NCBI GenBank assembly: GCA_030591965.1
Contig: JAUVAA010000008.1
Span: forward strand, 1-39,890
Direction of reading: 5' to 3'
DNA from: a bacterium
GTDB lineage: Bacteria > Pseudomonadota > Gammaproteobacteria > Methylococcales > Methylomonadaceae
DNA: 39,890 bases
Shown here piece by piece: positions 9,013-18,773 of the stretch. The notes beneath the pieces were generated by a model, which had not been told where the DNA came from, searched no databases, and was given only the letters and a program-made list of their open reading frames with translations. Position 1 is the first letter of the stretch; each line of letters begins with the position of its first letter. A program made the position numbers and the translations under genes.

Positions 9013-9894
9013 ATGTTGACAGAATTTAAAACGATTGGCATTTTAGGGAAATCCAGCGACTCAAGTATTGCCGAGACCTTAAATGAACTCTACCAATTTC
9101 TAAAGCCGCATTACCAAATTATTATTGATTCTATTAGCGCCCCTTTAGTCCCTGATTTTTCTGGAAACACTATCCCAGCAGAAAAACTAGCTCAGCATTG
9201 TGATGTACTCATTGCCATGGGCGGAGATGGAACTTTTTTATCGGCAGCTCGTATTGCGGCGGGGAATAATATCCCGCTTATCGGCGTTAATCTTGGGCGC
9301 GTAGGTTTTCTGGTAGATATTTCACCCGACAAGCTGTTAAGTAAATTAAACGATATATTGCAAGGTCGGTTTCGTAAAGAAAAACGCTATTTATTACGGA
9401 CTAAAATAATCCGAGATAATCAAGTTATCCACGAAGAGACTGCGGTCAACGAAGTTGTTATCCATCGCTGGGTCACGCCGAGCATGATTGAATTGCAAAC
9501 TACGATTGATGGCGTCTACCTTAATACGCAGCGCTCAGACGGTTTAATCATCTCGACACCCACAGGATCAACTGCTTATGCACTCTCTGCAGGTGGGCCC
9601 ATTATTCATCCTTCCTTGAATGCCTTATTATTAGTGCCACTCAACCCCCATACTTTATCTAATCGCCCTATTGTGATTGATGATAGCTCTGAAATAGAAA
9701 TCAATTTCATCAAAACCAACGAAATTAATGCTCAAGTCACTTGCGATCATATAGCCATCCCTGATGTATTAATCAGTGATACAATTCTGATCAAAAAAGA
9801 CCCTAATCCGATTACCCTACTGCACCCGGAAAATCATGATTTTTTCCACACATTACGTGACAAACTCAGCTGGAGCAGTGGCTACCCAACTTAA
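9013..9894 (+). CDS. nadK: NAD kinase
   Basis: Phosphorylates NAD to NADP in the cytosol. The family signature GGDG is present in AMGGDGTFL (about residue 72), followed by GVNLGRVGFL, and the second conserved block NTQRSDGLIISTPTGSTAYALSAGGP (quoted in part: SDGLIISTPTGSTAYALS) forms the nucleotide site. At 293 residues it has the normal length. The ORF track opens at a TTG (8992), but the ATG at 9013 (MLTEFKTIGILGK) matches the family start, where the first beta strand begins about six residues in. recN follows two bases after the stop, the nadK-recN pairing common in Gammaproteobacteria. Confidence 0.97.
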   Translation: MLTEFKTIGILGKSSDSSIAETLNELYQFLKPHYQIIIDSISAPLVPDFSGNTIPAEKLAQHCDVLIAMGGDGTFLSAARIAAGNNIPLIGVNLGRVGFLVDISPDKLLSKLNDILQGRFRKEKRYLLRTKIIRDNQVIHEETAVNEVVIHRWVTPSMIELQTTIDGVYLNTQRSDGLIISTPTGSTAYALSAGGPIIHPSLNALLLVPLNPHTLSNRPIVIDDSSEIEINFIKTNEINAQVTCDHIAIPDVLISDTILIKKDPNPITLLHPENHDFFHTLRDKLSWSSGYPT

Positions 9895-9896
9895 TT

Positions 9897-11585
9897 ATGC
9901 TACAAAACCTTAATATTATTGATCTTGCCATCGTTGAGTCCTTAGACCTAAATTTAGAAAAAGGCCTCTCTGTACTCACCGGTGAAACAGGCGCAGGTAA
10001 ATCTATTTTACTCACCGCCTTAGGGCTTGCTTTAGGTGAGAGAGCAGATGCAAGCTATGTACGCCCAGGCAGTCAGCGTGCCGAAATTAATTTAAGCTTC
10101 GATTTAAGTGATGCGCCCACTGCACAAGCATGGCTAGAAGAAAATGAATTAGATGCTGATAATCAATGCTTAATTCGTCGCACTATTCGTCAAGATGGTC
10201 GTTCAAAAGCCTATATCAATGGCCGTCCAACGACGCTGCAAGCATTAAAGTTACTTAGCTCACAATTAGTTGAAATTCACGGTCAACATGCACACCTGAC
10301 CTTATTAGAAAGTGATGAGCAACGAGAATTACTCGATAACTATGCACAAAATACCAGCTTACTCGCGGAAACTAATCAAGCCTATTTACAATGGCGTGCT
10401 AACTATTATGAATTAGAAGCGTTAATTAAGTCATCAACAGATCAAAGTAATCAGGAAGATTTATTACGTTATCAACTTAATGAATTGGAGCAACTCGATT
10501 TAGTTAATTATGATTACGCTGCACTTTCTGCCGAACACACTAAGCTGGCTAACTTAGAGCAAATATTAAAAGTTGGGCAAACTCAGCTTGAACTGCTTTC
10601 AGAAAATGAACAACAATCTGCTAATGATTTAGTTAATCAAAGCATTAGCGCTTTAACTGGTTTAAGCGCATTAGCCGGTGAATTTGATGAACCTAATAAG
10701 CTATTAATCGAGGCCCAAATTCAAATTTCCGAAGCCACACAGCAATTACGTCGTTTTCTTGAATCCCAAGAAATTGACCCGCAGCGCATGCAAGAATTAG
10801 ATAATCAAATCAGCATTATTCAAAACCTGTCGCGTAAACATCATGTTCGTCCAGATGATCTGCCTCAAGTTGCCGAGAAGTTAAGCCAAGATTTAGAAAA
10901 TTTAAGTAATAGCACGGAGCGCATAGATGAATTAACCAGCTTTGTGCAGCAAAACCAGCAACAGTATTTTTCCCTAGCGAAAACCCTGAGCCAAAAACGC
11001 ATAATAAGCGCAGAAAAACTATCCGCCCTGATTACTACAATGATTCAAGAACTGGGGATGCCGCAGGGTGAATTTAGCATTAACGTAGCACCTCTGGCGA
11101 TTGAGCAACCTAAAATCAATGGTGCTGACAAAATAGAATTTTTAGTCAGTGCCAATAAAGGATTACCCCTGCGTCCTTTGGCTAAAGTCGCTTCAGGCGG
11201 TGAATTGTCACGTATTAGCTTAGCCATTCAGGTAACGACTAGTCATGATAAAAATGCGGCTACAATGATATTTGATGAAGTAGATTCAGGTATCGGCGGC
11301 GGTATTGCGGAAATTGTCGGGCAGAAATTACGCACTTTAGGTAATAAAGCGCAGGTCTTATGTGTTACTCACCTACCGCAAGTCGCCGCACAAGCACACC
11401 AACATTTATTTGTTTATAAAAGTAATGATGCTGCCATGACCACTTCACAAGTTAGAACCTTATCAACTGAACAGCGCATAGAAGAAACAGCACGTATGCT
11501 AGGTGGAGTGAATATAACAAAATCGACAGTAGCTCATGCTAAAGAAATGTTGCTAGCTGGACAGGGTAAACTAATAGCTCAATGA
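9897..11585 (+). CDS. recN: DNA repair protein RecN
   Basis: An SMC-like ATPase acting in recombinational repair of double-strand breaks. The N-terminal Walker A GETGAGKS (residues about 29-36) and the GQHAHLTLL block after it are intact. Two helical coiled-coil arms (about 150-360) flank the hinge, and the C-terminal half carries the ABC signature SGGELSRISLA and Walker B MIFDEVDSGIGGG, then THLPQVAA. Its 562 residues are typical. It starts two bases after the nadK stop and seems to share its promoter; no LexA box was recognised. It converges on atpG, and a weak imperfect inverted repeat in the 129-base gap (about 11630-11719) could terminate both. Confidence 0.97.
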   Translation: MLQNLNIIDLAIVESLDLNLEKGLSVLTGETGAGKSILLTALGLALGERADASYVRPGSQRAEINLSFDLSDAPTAQAWLEENELDADNQCLIRRTIRQDGRSKAYINGRPTTLQALKLLSSQLVEIHGQHAHLTLLESDEQRELLDNYAQNTSLLAETNQAYLQWRANYYELEALIKSSTDQSNQEDLLRYQLNELEQLDLVNYDYAALSAEHTKLANLEQILKVGQTQLELLSENEQQSANDLVNQSISALTGLSALAGEFDEPNKLLIEAQIQISEATQQLRRFLESQEIDPQRMQELDNQISIIQNLSRKHHVRPDDLPQVAEKLSQDLENLSNSTERIDELTSFVQQNQQQYFSLAKTLSQKRIISAEKLSALITTMIQELGMPQGEFSINVAPLAIEQPKINGADKIEFLVSANKGLPLRPLAKVASGGELSRISLAIQVTTSHDKNAATMIFDEVDSGIGGGIAEIVGQKLRTLGNKAQVLCVTHLPQVAAQAHQHLFVYKSNDAAMTTSQVRTLSTEQRIEETARMLGGVNITKSTVAHAKEMLLAGQGKLIAQ

Positions 11586-11714
11586 TATATACCCCGTTCC
11601 AAAGTCATCAGTTGATAAGTTAACACCAATGAATGAGAGGTTACTTTTTAATCATCTAACGACCTGATTAAATTTGATGGTATCAGCTTTATCGAACCCT
11701 CAAAACCTCATTAC

Positions 11715-12539
11715 TCATTCAATTGCAATATTTTCCGCATTCAACAAAATCACCTCAATTTCCTCAGTGATTTCCTCCTGACGGTATATCTGACTTTTTT
11801 TGTGTAGTTTTTCAGTGGTTTCATCCAGATGTCTGACGGCGTTATCTAAATGCTGCAAACGCTGATTATTTTCTGCAGCTAACGAGGTATATAAAACATT
11901 TTGTAGAGAACTAAAAATAGACTGATCAACCAGTTCCAGTAGAAACTGTGATGGCTGTAGATTTAACAGTGGCTCATTTTTATACTCAGAACTTTGCTTA
12001 ATACCCTTAAGTGGCGGTAATAATGCTTTCAGGGTAATATTCAAATGTTCATCCTGATGAAACAACACCGATAAGTTGAATAGCGCGTATTGATTATGCA
12101 ACTGACTGATGGCATCGCTGACACTGCTTAATACCTGACTAATTTCTTCGCTGCTATTTGCACCGGATAACTCTGTAAAGGCAAGATTGGTGTTTTGCAA
12201 TCGAACACATAATCGACTACCCACGGCAATGACACTATCAGGTTCTGCTTGTGTCAGTTGTTCAATCAAGCTTTCATTAAAATTACCGCAAAAACCTCGT
12301 TCAGAACCAATAATAATCATGATTAATGGCGTACTCATGTCTAGCTCGGGCAAGCCCGGATAAAACTGTAAAAAATCTGCTGCAACGGTTTCAATATGCT
12401 GTACGACTAAACTTTGTGCCTGCCGCAGTCTAATAAGTTTATGCATATCCATAAACGCCATATTTTTCAGCGAATGCAAAATACTGCGAATTTCCGTCAG
12501 GTGGGTAATATGCTGTTGCAGTGCGCGACTTTGGCTCAT
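11715..12539 (-). CDS. atpG: N-ATPase F1 gamma subunit
   Basis: Last gene of the N-ATPase operon. The 274-residue protein has the long N-terminal helix ([24 protein letters not shown]), the Rossmann-like middle with [13 protein letters not shown], and a C-terminal helix around [20 protein letters not shown] that forms the rotor shaft inside the alpha/beta ring. The extreme C-terminus ([19 protein letters not shown]) aligns with the usual RQ..IT.EI.EI ending. The start overlaps the atpA stop (ATGA), so translation is coupled. As in other N-ATPases it closes the operon, unlike housekeeping atp operons where beta and epsilon follow gamma. Confidence 0.92.
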   Translation of the reverse strand: MSQSRALQQHITHLTEIRSILHSLKNMAFMDMHKLIRLRQAQSLVVQHIETVAADFLQFYPGLPELDMSTPLIMIIIGSERGFCGNFNESLIEQLTQAEPDSVIAVGSRLCVRLQNTNLAFTELSGANSSEEISQVLSSVSDAISQLHNQYALFNLSVLFHQDEHLNITLKALLPPLKGIKQSSEYKNEPLLNLQPSQFLLELVDQSIFSSLQNVLYTSLAAENNQRLQHLDNAVRHLDETTEKLHKKSQIYRQEEITEEIEVILLNAENIAIE

Positions 12540-14035
12540 ACTGCGTTTGCTTTTTTATCAGATAGAACGTTTACAAGCAATTGTCGCCACTCCTGCAAGT
12601 CGCTGTTTAATGCTAAGGGCGATTCTTGTACCGCCTGTTTTAAGCGTTCCAACTCGTCAGCAATTTGAGCCGGCTGCAAAGTATCAAGTAAGCCGTTGTT
12701 ATAGGCAATTAGCCAAGCCAGTTGAAATTCACTACTTTCTGGTGCTAAGCGATCTTGTTTTAAAAGTTCCCGTAGTAAACGCCCGCTTTTAATCCGCGCT
12801 TCCATTGACGCTTCTAGTTTTTGCCCAAAACGGGAAAAGCTTTCCAGTTCCAGAAACTGCAAATATTCTAGTTTTATTTTGCCCGCTTGATCACGGATTG
12901 CTGGATGCTGGGTTTTACCCCCTATTCGGGACACCGACTTACTAATATCTATAGCCGGGCGAAAGCCGGAAGCAAACAAGTCGCTATCCAGATAAATCTG
13001 TCCGTCGGTAATGGAAATCAGATTAGTCGGAATATAGGCCGCTATTTCTCCTTGTTTAGTCTCAACAATAGGCAGTGCAGTCATGCTGCCACCGCCATGC
13101 GTGGCATTCAATCGAGTAGAACGCTCTAACAATCGGGAATGAACGAAAAATATATCCCCTGGATAAGCCTCACGTCCTGGTGGACGGCGTAGTAATAATG
13201 ATAATTCGCGATAAGTGCGTGCGTGAGTTGCCAAATCATCATATACAACCAAAGTATCATGGCCTTGTTGCATCCAATATTCGGCTAAGGCACAACCTGC
13301 AAACGGGGCGATATATTGTAAACCCGGCAAAGCGGTCGCTTCTGCAACCACGCAAACGGTATAGTCCATCGCGTCATGTTGGCGTAGCAGCTCGATAGTA
13401 TTGACGATAGCCGAGCGTTTTTGACCAATCAATACATAGATGCAAAAGACATTTTTACCTTTCTGATTGATCACGGTATCTATAGCCAAAGCACTGCGCC
13501 CCGTGCCTTCATCACCGACCAATAACTGCCGCTGGCCTTTACCTATCGGAATCAGCGTATCAATAATTTTAATGCCGGTATACAGCGGTTCACGAACAAA
13601 TTCGCGCGCTATAATCGGCGGTGAAGCTTGTTCTAAATTACCACGTACGACATAAGCGGGCTTACTCTGCCCATCTAACGGCGCACCCAACGGATCAATG
13701 ACTCGCCCTAAAAAGGTATCACCAACCGGCACACTCAATGCATTTCGGGCAAGATGAACCAGTGTGCCTGCAGTGAGTGCTTCGGTTTGATAGAACAAAA
13801 TGGCACCAATGAGTTCACGGTTAAGATCGAAAACCATAGCGCGACTGCCATCGGCAAACATCAGAATATCTTCAATAGCTGCCGACGGTAGTCCTTTAAT
13901 CCAAGTAATACCATCGCCCACAGATACCACGACGCCTTGTTCTTTAATGTGTAATTTAGGCTGATAGCGATTTAGCCATTCATGTTGCTTTTGCAGTAGC
14001 TTACTATCAGCATACAAATCAACATCAAAAGTCAT
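12536..14035 (-). CDS. atpA: N-ATPase F1 alpha subunit with Arg in the P-loop
   Basis: A 499-residue F1 alpha subunit: N-terminal beta-barrel, nucleotide-binding domain, C-terminal helical domain. The ATG at 14035 is chosen over the ORF-track GTG (14056) because GGAG lies seven bases before it; this start overlaps the atpF end by 11 bases. The P-loop reads [13 protein letters not shown] where F-type alpha subunits have GDRQTGKTALALD, so the nucleotide-phosphate Lys is Arg (residue 180, CGC codon) and Arg-Gln is Glu-Gly. The later blocks [34 protein letters not shown] (part: [17 protein letters not shown]) and [18 protein letters not shown] are conserved, including the Arg of SVSRIGG. Alpha is the non-catalytic nucleotide subunit, so function may survive. 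Confidence 0.94.
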   Translation of the reverse strand: MTFDVDLYADSKLLQKQHEWLNRYQPKLHIKEQGVVVSVGDGITWIKGLPSAAIEDILMFADGSRAMVFDLNRELIGAILFYQTEALTAGTLVHLARNALSVPVGDTFLGRVIDPLGAPLDGQSKPAYVVRGNLEQASPPIIAREFVREPLYTGIKIIDTLIPIGKGQRQLLVGDEGTGRSALAIDTVINQKGKNVFCIYVLIGQKRSAIVNTIELLRQHDAMDYTVCVVAEATALPGLQYIAPFAGCALAEYWMQQGHDTLVVYDDLATHARTYRELSLLLRRPPGREAYPGDIFFVHSRLLERSTRLNATHGGGSMTALPIVETKQGEIAAYIPTNLISITDGQIYLDSDLFASGFRPAIDISKSVSRIGGKTQHPAIRDQAGKIKLEYLQFLELESFSRFGQKLEASMEARIKSGRLLRELLKQDRLAPESSEFQLAWLIAYNNGLLDTLQPAQIADELERLKQAVQESPLALNSDLQEWRQLLVNVLSDKKANAV

Positions 14036-14774
14036 CGGCAAACTCCGCAAAACCACTTAACTCATGCTGCAAATTGGCATGTAATACCCAGGCATCTTTA
14101 TCAATTTTGAGTCCAGCAATCAGTGCTGGATCTAAGCTGTATTGAAACTTTAAGGGCTTATCGATTAATGCAGTAAACTTTTGTTCCAGTTGATGTACCT
14201 GGCTTTCACTGAGCGGATAAACGCTGCTAACTTGAATAGTCAGTGTCGTTTCGCTTTCCGTGGCTTGCAAAATTGATTGGCAGGCTTCTGGCAATTGTTT
14301 TAATTGGCTCAGCAATAAGTCAAACAGGTGCGTTTCCAGCTCTGGCCCAGCAGTCTGTTGCAGTAATAAAGTCGCAAAACGAGCACCATTTTGCAACGCT
14401 AAGGTTTGCTGATGACGTTGTAACTCTTGCTGTTGTCGTTGCAAGGCGGCTTGGTTTTTACTGCGTTCCTGTTCTAGTTCTTTTTGTAATATGACTAAAT
14501 GATGCTGCCGTTCCGTTTCCATTTGCTGATGCAATTGAGTCATGGCATTCTGCTTTTCCAGATTCCATTCCTGCAAACGATTACCATAGCTTTTCTTGAG
14601 TTCTTCCGCTTCCCGACGCATTTGTGCGGCTTCGGCTAAAGATTGGTCAATTTGCTGCTTGCGCTGGGTAATAATATTACGCACAGGTTTGTAAAACAGG
14701 CGCTGTAGTATCCAGACCAGAACCAGAAAATTGATAATTTCCAGTGAAAAAGTGGATAGATTAAATTCCATCAT
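14025..14774 (-). CDS. atpF: N-ATPase b subunit with delta-like C-terminal domain
   Basis: A stator protein of 249 residues, longer than the 156-residue b of E. coli. One N-terminal membrane helix ([20 protein letters not shown]) leads into a long charged coiled coil rich in Gln and Glu (about 40-130). The C-terminal 110 residues, ending [20 protein letters not shown] and [19 protein letters not shown], resemble the C-terminal domain of the delta subunit. N-ATPase operons lack a separate atpH, and this extension is thought to supply the link to F1. It may start at either of two adjacent ATGs (14774 or 14771). Its end overlaps the atpA start. Confidence 0.88.
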   Translation of the reverse strand: MMEFNLSTFSLEIINFLVLVWILQRLFYKPVRNIITQRKQQIDQSLAEAAQMRREAEELKKSYGNRLQEWNLEKQNAMTQLHQQMETERQHHLVILQKELEQERSKNQAALQRQQQELQRHQQTLALQNGARFATLLLQQTAGPELETHLFDLLLSQLKQLPEACQSILQATESETTLTIQVSSVYPLSESQVHQLEQKFTALIDKPLKFQYSLDPALIAGLKIDKDAWVLHANLQHELSGFAEFADDF

Positions 14775-14786
14775 GAGTCGCCTTGA

Positions 14787-15053
14787 TTAATGAATGATAT
14801 AAGCCAGCAAGGGATTTTTAAACAATACGATCAAAATAATAACCAAGCAGTAAATCGCCAGTGACTCAATCATCGCCAGACCGATAAACAGAGTACGCAT
14901 AATCGAACGTTCTGCTTCTGGCTGCCTTGCCAGCGCTTCCAATGCGCTACTAATAGCTTTACCCATTGCCAAAGCTGGCCCAAGCACACCAATGGCGATA
15001 CCAATGACGGCAGCAATCGTTGAACCTAAAACTATCATAGTGATATCGCTCAT
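14787..15053 (-). CDS. atpE: N-ATPase c subunit with incomplete Na+ site
   Basis: The rotor-ring proteolipid: 88 residues, two membrane helices and the polar loop ARQPEA. Helix 2 has the ion-binding carboxylate in IESLAIY (Glu63, Ser64, Tyr68), which matches the Na+ ligand set of Ilyobacter tartaricus and of N-ATPases. In helix 1 the position of the Ilyobacter Gln32 (GPGVGQG), Glu in many N-ATPases, is Met30 here (GPALAMG, codon ATG at 14964-14966). A hydrophobic residue at this place is what H+-type rings such as E. coli have, so ion choice is uncertain and H+ is plausible. AGGA lies six bases before the start. Confidence 0.94.
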   Translation of the reverse strand: MSDITMIVLGSTIAAVIGIAIGVLGPALAMGKAISSALEALARQPEAERSIMRTLFIGLAMIESLAIYCLVIILIVLFKNPLLAYIIH

Positions 15054-15055
15054 AA

Positions 15056-15721
15056 TTATTCCTTTGAATTAATTTGTTGAGATTGCATGGCGCTGGCTAG
15101 ATAAATCAAAGCCAGCATGCCGAAAATATAAGCCTGTACCAAGGCTTCAATAATGTGCAGCATTAAAATAGGGATTGGCGCTAGAAAGCCAGCGACTAAA
15201 ACAATCAACATCGCTGCCATTTCCAGACTCATAACATTACCGAATAAACGTATCGCCAGCGCCAGCGTGCGCGTCAATTCACTAATAATATGAAATGGCA
15301 ATAACATCGGTGTTGGCTGTAGATAATGATGCAGGTATTTTTTTAAGCCCTGAGTACGAATACCAAACCAGTGTACGGATAAAAACACCAGTATCGCCAA
15401 TGCCGAAGTAACCGATAAATCGCCTGTAGGCGAGTGCAATCCGGGGATCAATCCCACCATATTGGCTATAATAAGAAACACCCATAAAGTAGAAATAAAC
15501 GGCATAATAAGCCGCCCATGTTCTGGTGTTACTTCTAAAACTGCTTCCTCCATCGCCTCGAAAATCCCTTCAATGACGGTTTGCATGCCACTGGGTAACA
15601 TCTTCATGTGCCTAGTAGCTAGCCAAACCAGACTGATAATAAATACCATCACAGCCCAAGTAGAGATAACCGAGGCATGAATGCTTAGCTGACCTAGCGA
15701 TAGAGAATACCCTTCATCCAT
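15056..15721 (-). CDS. atpB: N-ATPase a subunit
   Basis: The membrane stator subunit that forms the ion half-channels against the c ring. Its 221 residues contain about five hydrophobic helices. The essential Arg is present in SELTRTLALAIRLFGNVMS (Arg of AIRLFGN), and the final helix block contains IIEALVQAYIFGMLALIYL. The N-terminal part is short, as in N-ATPase a subunits, compared with 271 residues in E. coli. It starts four bases after the atpQ stop and ends two bases before the atpE start, so no space remains for atpR, which normally sits between atpQ and atpB. Confidence 0.93.
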   Translation of the reverse strand: MDEGYSLSLGQLSIHASVISTWAVMVFIISLVWLATRHMKMLPSGMQTVIEGIFEAMEEAVLEVTPEHGRLIMPFISTLWVFLIIANMVGLIPGLHSPTGDLSVTSALAILVFLSVHWFGIRTQGLKKYLHHYLQPTPMLLPFHIISELTRTLALAIRLFGNVMSLEMAAMLIVLVAGFLAPIPILMLHIIEALVQAYIFGMLALIYLASAMQSQQINSKE

Positions 15722-15725
15722 ACAC

Positions 15726-16001
15726 TTAATCCTGTTCTTTGATTAATAGGTAAACATTGATTGCGCCAATAAACACACCCAATATCAATAAATTCAGCGT
15801 CCAGCTCATCGAATAGCCTGTTTCTAAACTATCCAACCAGGCTCCTAAATAAGCACCGCCAACAATAGGTAATACCAATACCAGCCCCAGAGTCCCTAGA
15901 TACAATGTCTGCGCCAGAATACTGCTTTGTTCACTACGCGCTTTTTTAATGCGTTTGACCTGATTATCTACCTGTCTCTGTAAGCGTTGTTTTTTATTCA
16001 T
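15726..16001 (-). CDS. atpQ: N-ATPase AtpQ (AtpI-like small membrane protein)
   Basis: A 91-residue protein with a basic, Gln/Lys-rich cytosolic N-terminus (KKQRLQRQVDNQVKRIKKARSE) and two membrane helices (about 29-51 and 63-85) separated by LDSLETGYSMSW. It matches the AtpI/ATPase gene 1 family, called AtpQ in N-ATPase operons and thought to help with assembly or Mg/Ca handling. AGGA is eight bases upstream of the ATG. It is followed closely by atpB but preceded by a 404-base gap, so it may depend on its own promoter or on read-through from atpC. Confidence 0.85.
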   Translation of the reverse strand: MNKKQRLQRQVDNQVKRIKKARSEQSSILAQTLYLGTLGLVLVLPIVGGAYLGAWLDSLETGYSMSWTLNLLILGVFIGAINVYLLIKEQD

Positions 16002-16055
16002 ATTACGCGTCCTATTTGAATGCTGTAATTGTTTTGAACATAGGGAACTGAGGTG

Positions 16056-16306
16056 GGCTGTCGAAATTCTCTGGATTTAATCAAATGTTACTTTCTTACT
16101 TTATGGATATTATAAAGGTAACTAAACCCTAAGCTACTTTGAAAAAAGTAATTTTAATAAAGAGCTTGTCATCCGACCTAAGGAGGAATCTTGAGCCTTA
16201 GTGCAAAGACAATATCTCTCCTATCATCGAGATGACGTGTTTTCTATTGTTTGTAGCCAATAATCAGGACAGTAATGCTCTTAATAAAAAGTCTTTTTCG
16301 ACAGCC
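16056..16306. repeat. MITE-like element between atpC and atpQ
   Basis: GGCTGTCGAAA (16056-16066) and TTTCGACAGCC (16296-16306) are perfect 11-base inverted ends around 251 bases with no ORF. The right end continues as TAGTGCTAAGGTACG, similar to the sequence after the same motif at 126-139, so this end sequence is repeated in the window. No transposase and no clear target duplication were seen. The gap 16002-16405 contains this element, a nested palindrome, a partial dispersed repeat and a G8 tract, and no coding sequence I can support. Confidence 0.55.
16168..16236. repeat. Imperfect palindromic repeat (GTCATC...GATGAC)
   Basis: GTCATCCGACCTAAGGAGG at the left and TCTCCTATCATCGAGATGAC at the right form imperfect inverted arms of about 26 bases around a short loop. 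This has the form of small palindromic elements scattered in many proteobacterial genomes. It sits inside the larger 16056-16306 unit and could fold in the atp transcript. Confidence 0.55.
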
Positions 16307-16328
16307 TAGTGCTAAGGTACGTTTAGCA

Positions 16329-16356
16329 TGATGCGCTTCGTATCTCAGCAACACTC
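16329..16356 (-). repeat. Partial copy of the palindromic dispersed repeat, inverted
   Basis: Read on the minus strand this is GAGTGTTGCTGAGATACGAA followed by GCGCATC, a degenerate match to the left half of the element at 7-75. It lies between the MITE-like element and atpC. Confidence 0.5.
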
Positions 16357-16405
16357 TATTTCATTTTTTACATCAGTTTTCACTTACGTGGGGGGGGATG
16401 TACTA

Positions 16406-18219
<1,814 letters not shown>

Positions 18220-18573
18220 TCAATCTAAACGTCGCATAAAAAAGAAACCCGCTACAGCTCCCCATGCCAGCATAAGTAGATCATGGATAATCATCTCAAA
18301 GCTTAAACTATCAATATCTCGAATGTAATCAAAAATATCATCTGAAACAAGAAAAGCCAGAATAATATACAAGGCAATTTTTATTGATATTTTCTCCTCA
18401 TACCAGCCCCATATACTAAGAATGGCAAACCCAATAAAAAACCGCACCAGTTTATGGGTTAGCATTTCTAAGCTAAACGTATCTATATGGAATGCAGAAT
18501 CCACAAAGTAAAAAACGATAACACCCATGCCAAGCACTGCATAAAATAATTTCATAGTATTCGTAATTTCCAT
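18220..18573 (-). CDS. Unrecognised four-helix membrane protein heading the N-ATPase operon
   Basis: A 117-residue hydrophobic protein I cannot place in a family. Four membrane helices are likely at about residues 8-25, 43-60, 64-80 and 97-113, with acidic loops (DSAFHIDTF, DDIFDYIRDIDS) and a short basic C-terminus (MRRLD). Its stop lies 24 bases before the preferred atpD start and the atpD ribosome site falls in that gap, so the two are very probably co-transcribed. The usual N-ATPase operon begins with atpD, and the small membrane subunit AtpR is missing here; whether this protein substitutes for it is speculation. The start could be Met1 or Met7. Confidence 0.75.
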   Translation of the reverse strand: MEITNTMKLFYAVLGMGVIVFYFVDSAFHIDTFSLEMLTHKLVRFFIGFAILSIWGWYEEKISIKIALYIILAFLVSDDIFDYIRDIDSLSFEMIIHDLLMLAWGAVAGFFFMRRLD

Positions 18574-18640
18574 AGACTGTTAATAGCTCATGTTACGCAT
18601 GCGTCCATCTCACTGCCATTAAGTTAATAAGGCAAAAGGC

Positions 18641-18696
18641 ATAGGATGTGCTAAGGCACGAAGCGCATCTTTCGCGACTTGATGGTAGTGATGCGC
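18641..18696. repeat. Palindromic dispersed repeat, longer copy
   Basis: ATAGGATGTGCTAAGGCACG then AAGCGCATC, with the inner inverted partner GATGCGC at 18690-18696, matches the element at 7-75, but the outer right arm is not recognisable. It lies upstream of the N-ATPase operon and downstream of the broken regulator gene. Confidence 0.65.
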
Positions 18697-18773
18697 CCAT
18701 CTTCGTTTTTGTAGTTTACCACGGTTCAAAATCCCTTCTGAGGCCTGAATGGCGCACACTTTTTGTGAACCTA

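Noticed and set aside
11630-11719. Bidirectional terminator between recN and atpG
   Set aside because: GAATGAGAGGTT and AACCTCATTACTCATTC pair only imperfectly across a loop of about 60 bases and no T-run follows; too weak to list as a terminator.
16056-16306. Small RNA gene in the atp gap
   Set aside because: The structure is better explained by inverted ends and a nested palindrome of repeat type; no promoter plus terminator pair was found.
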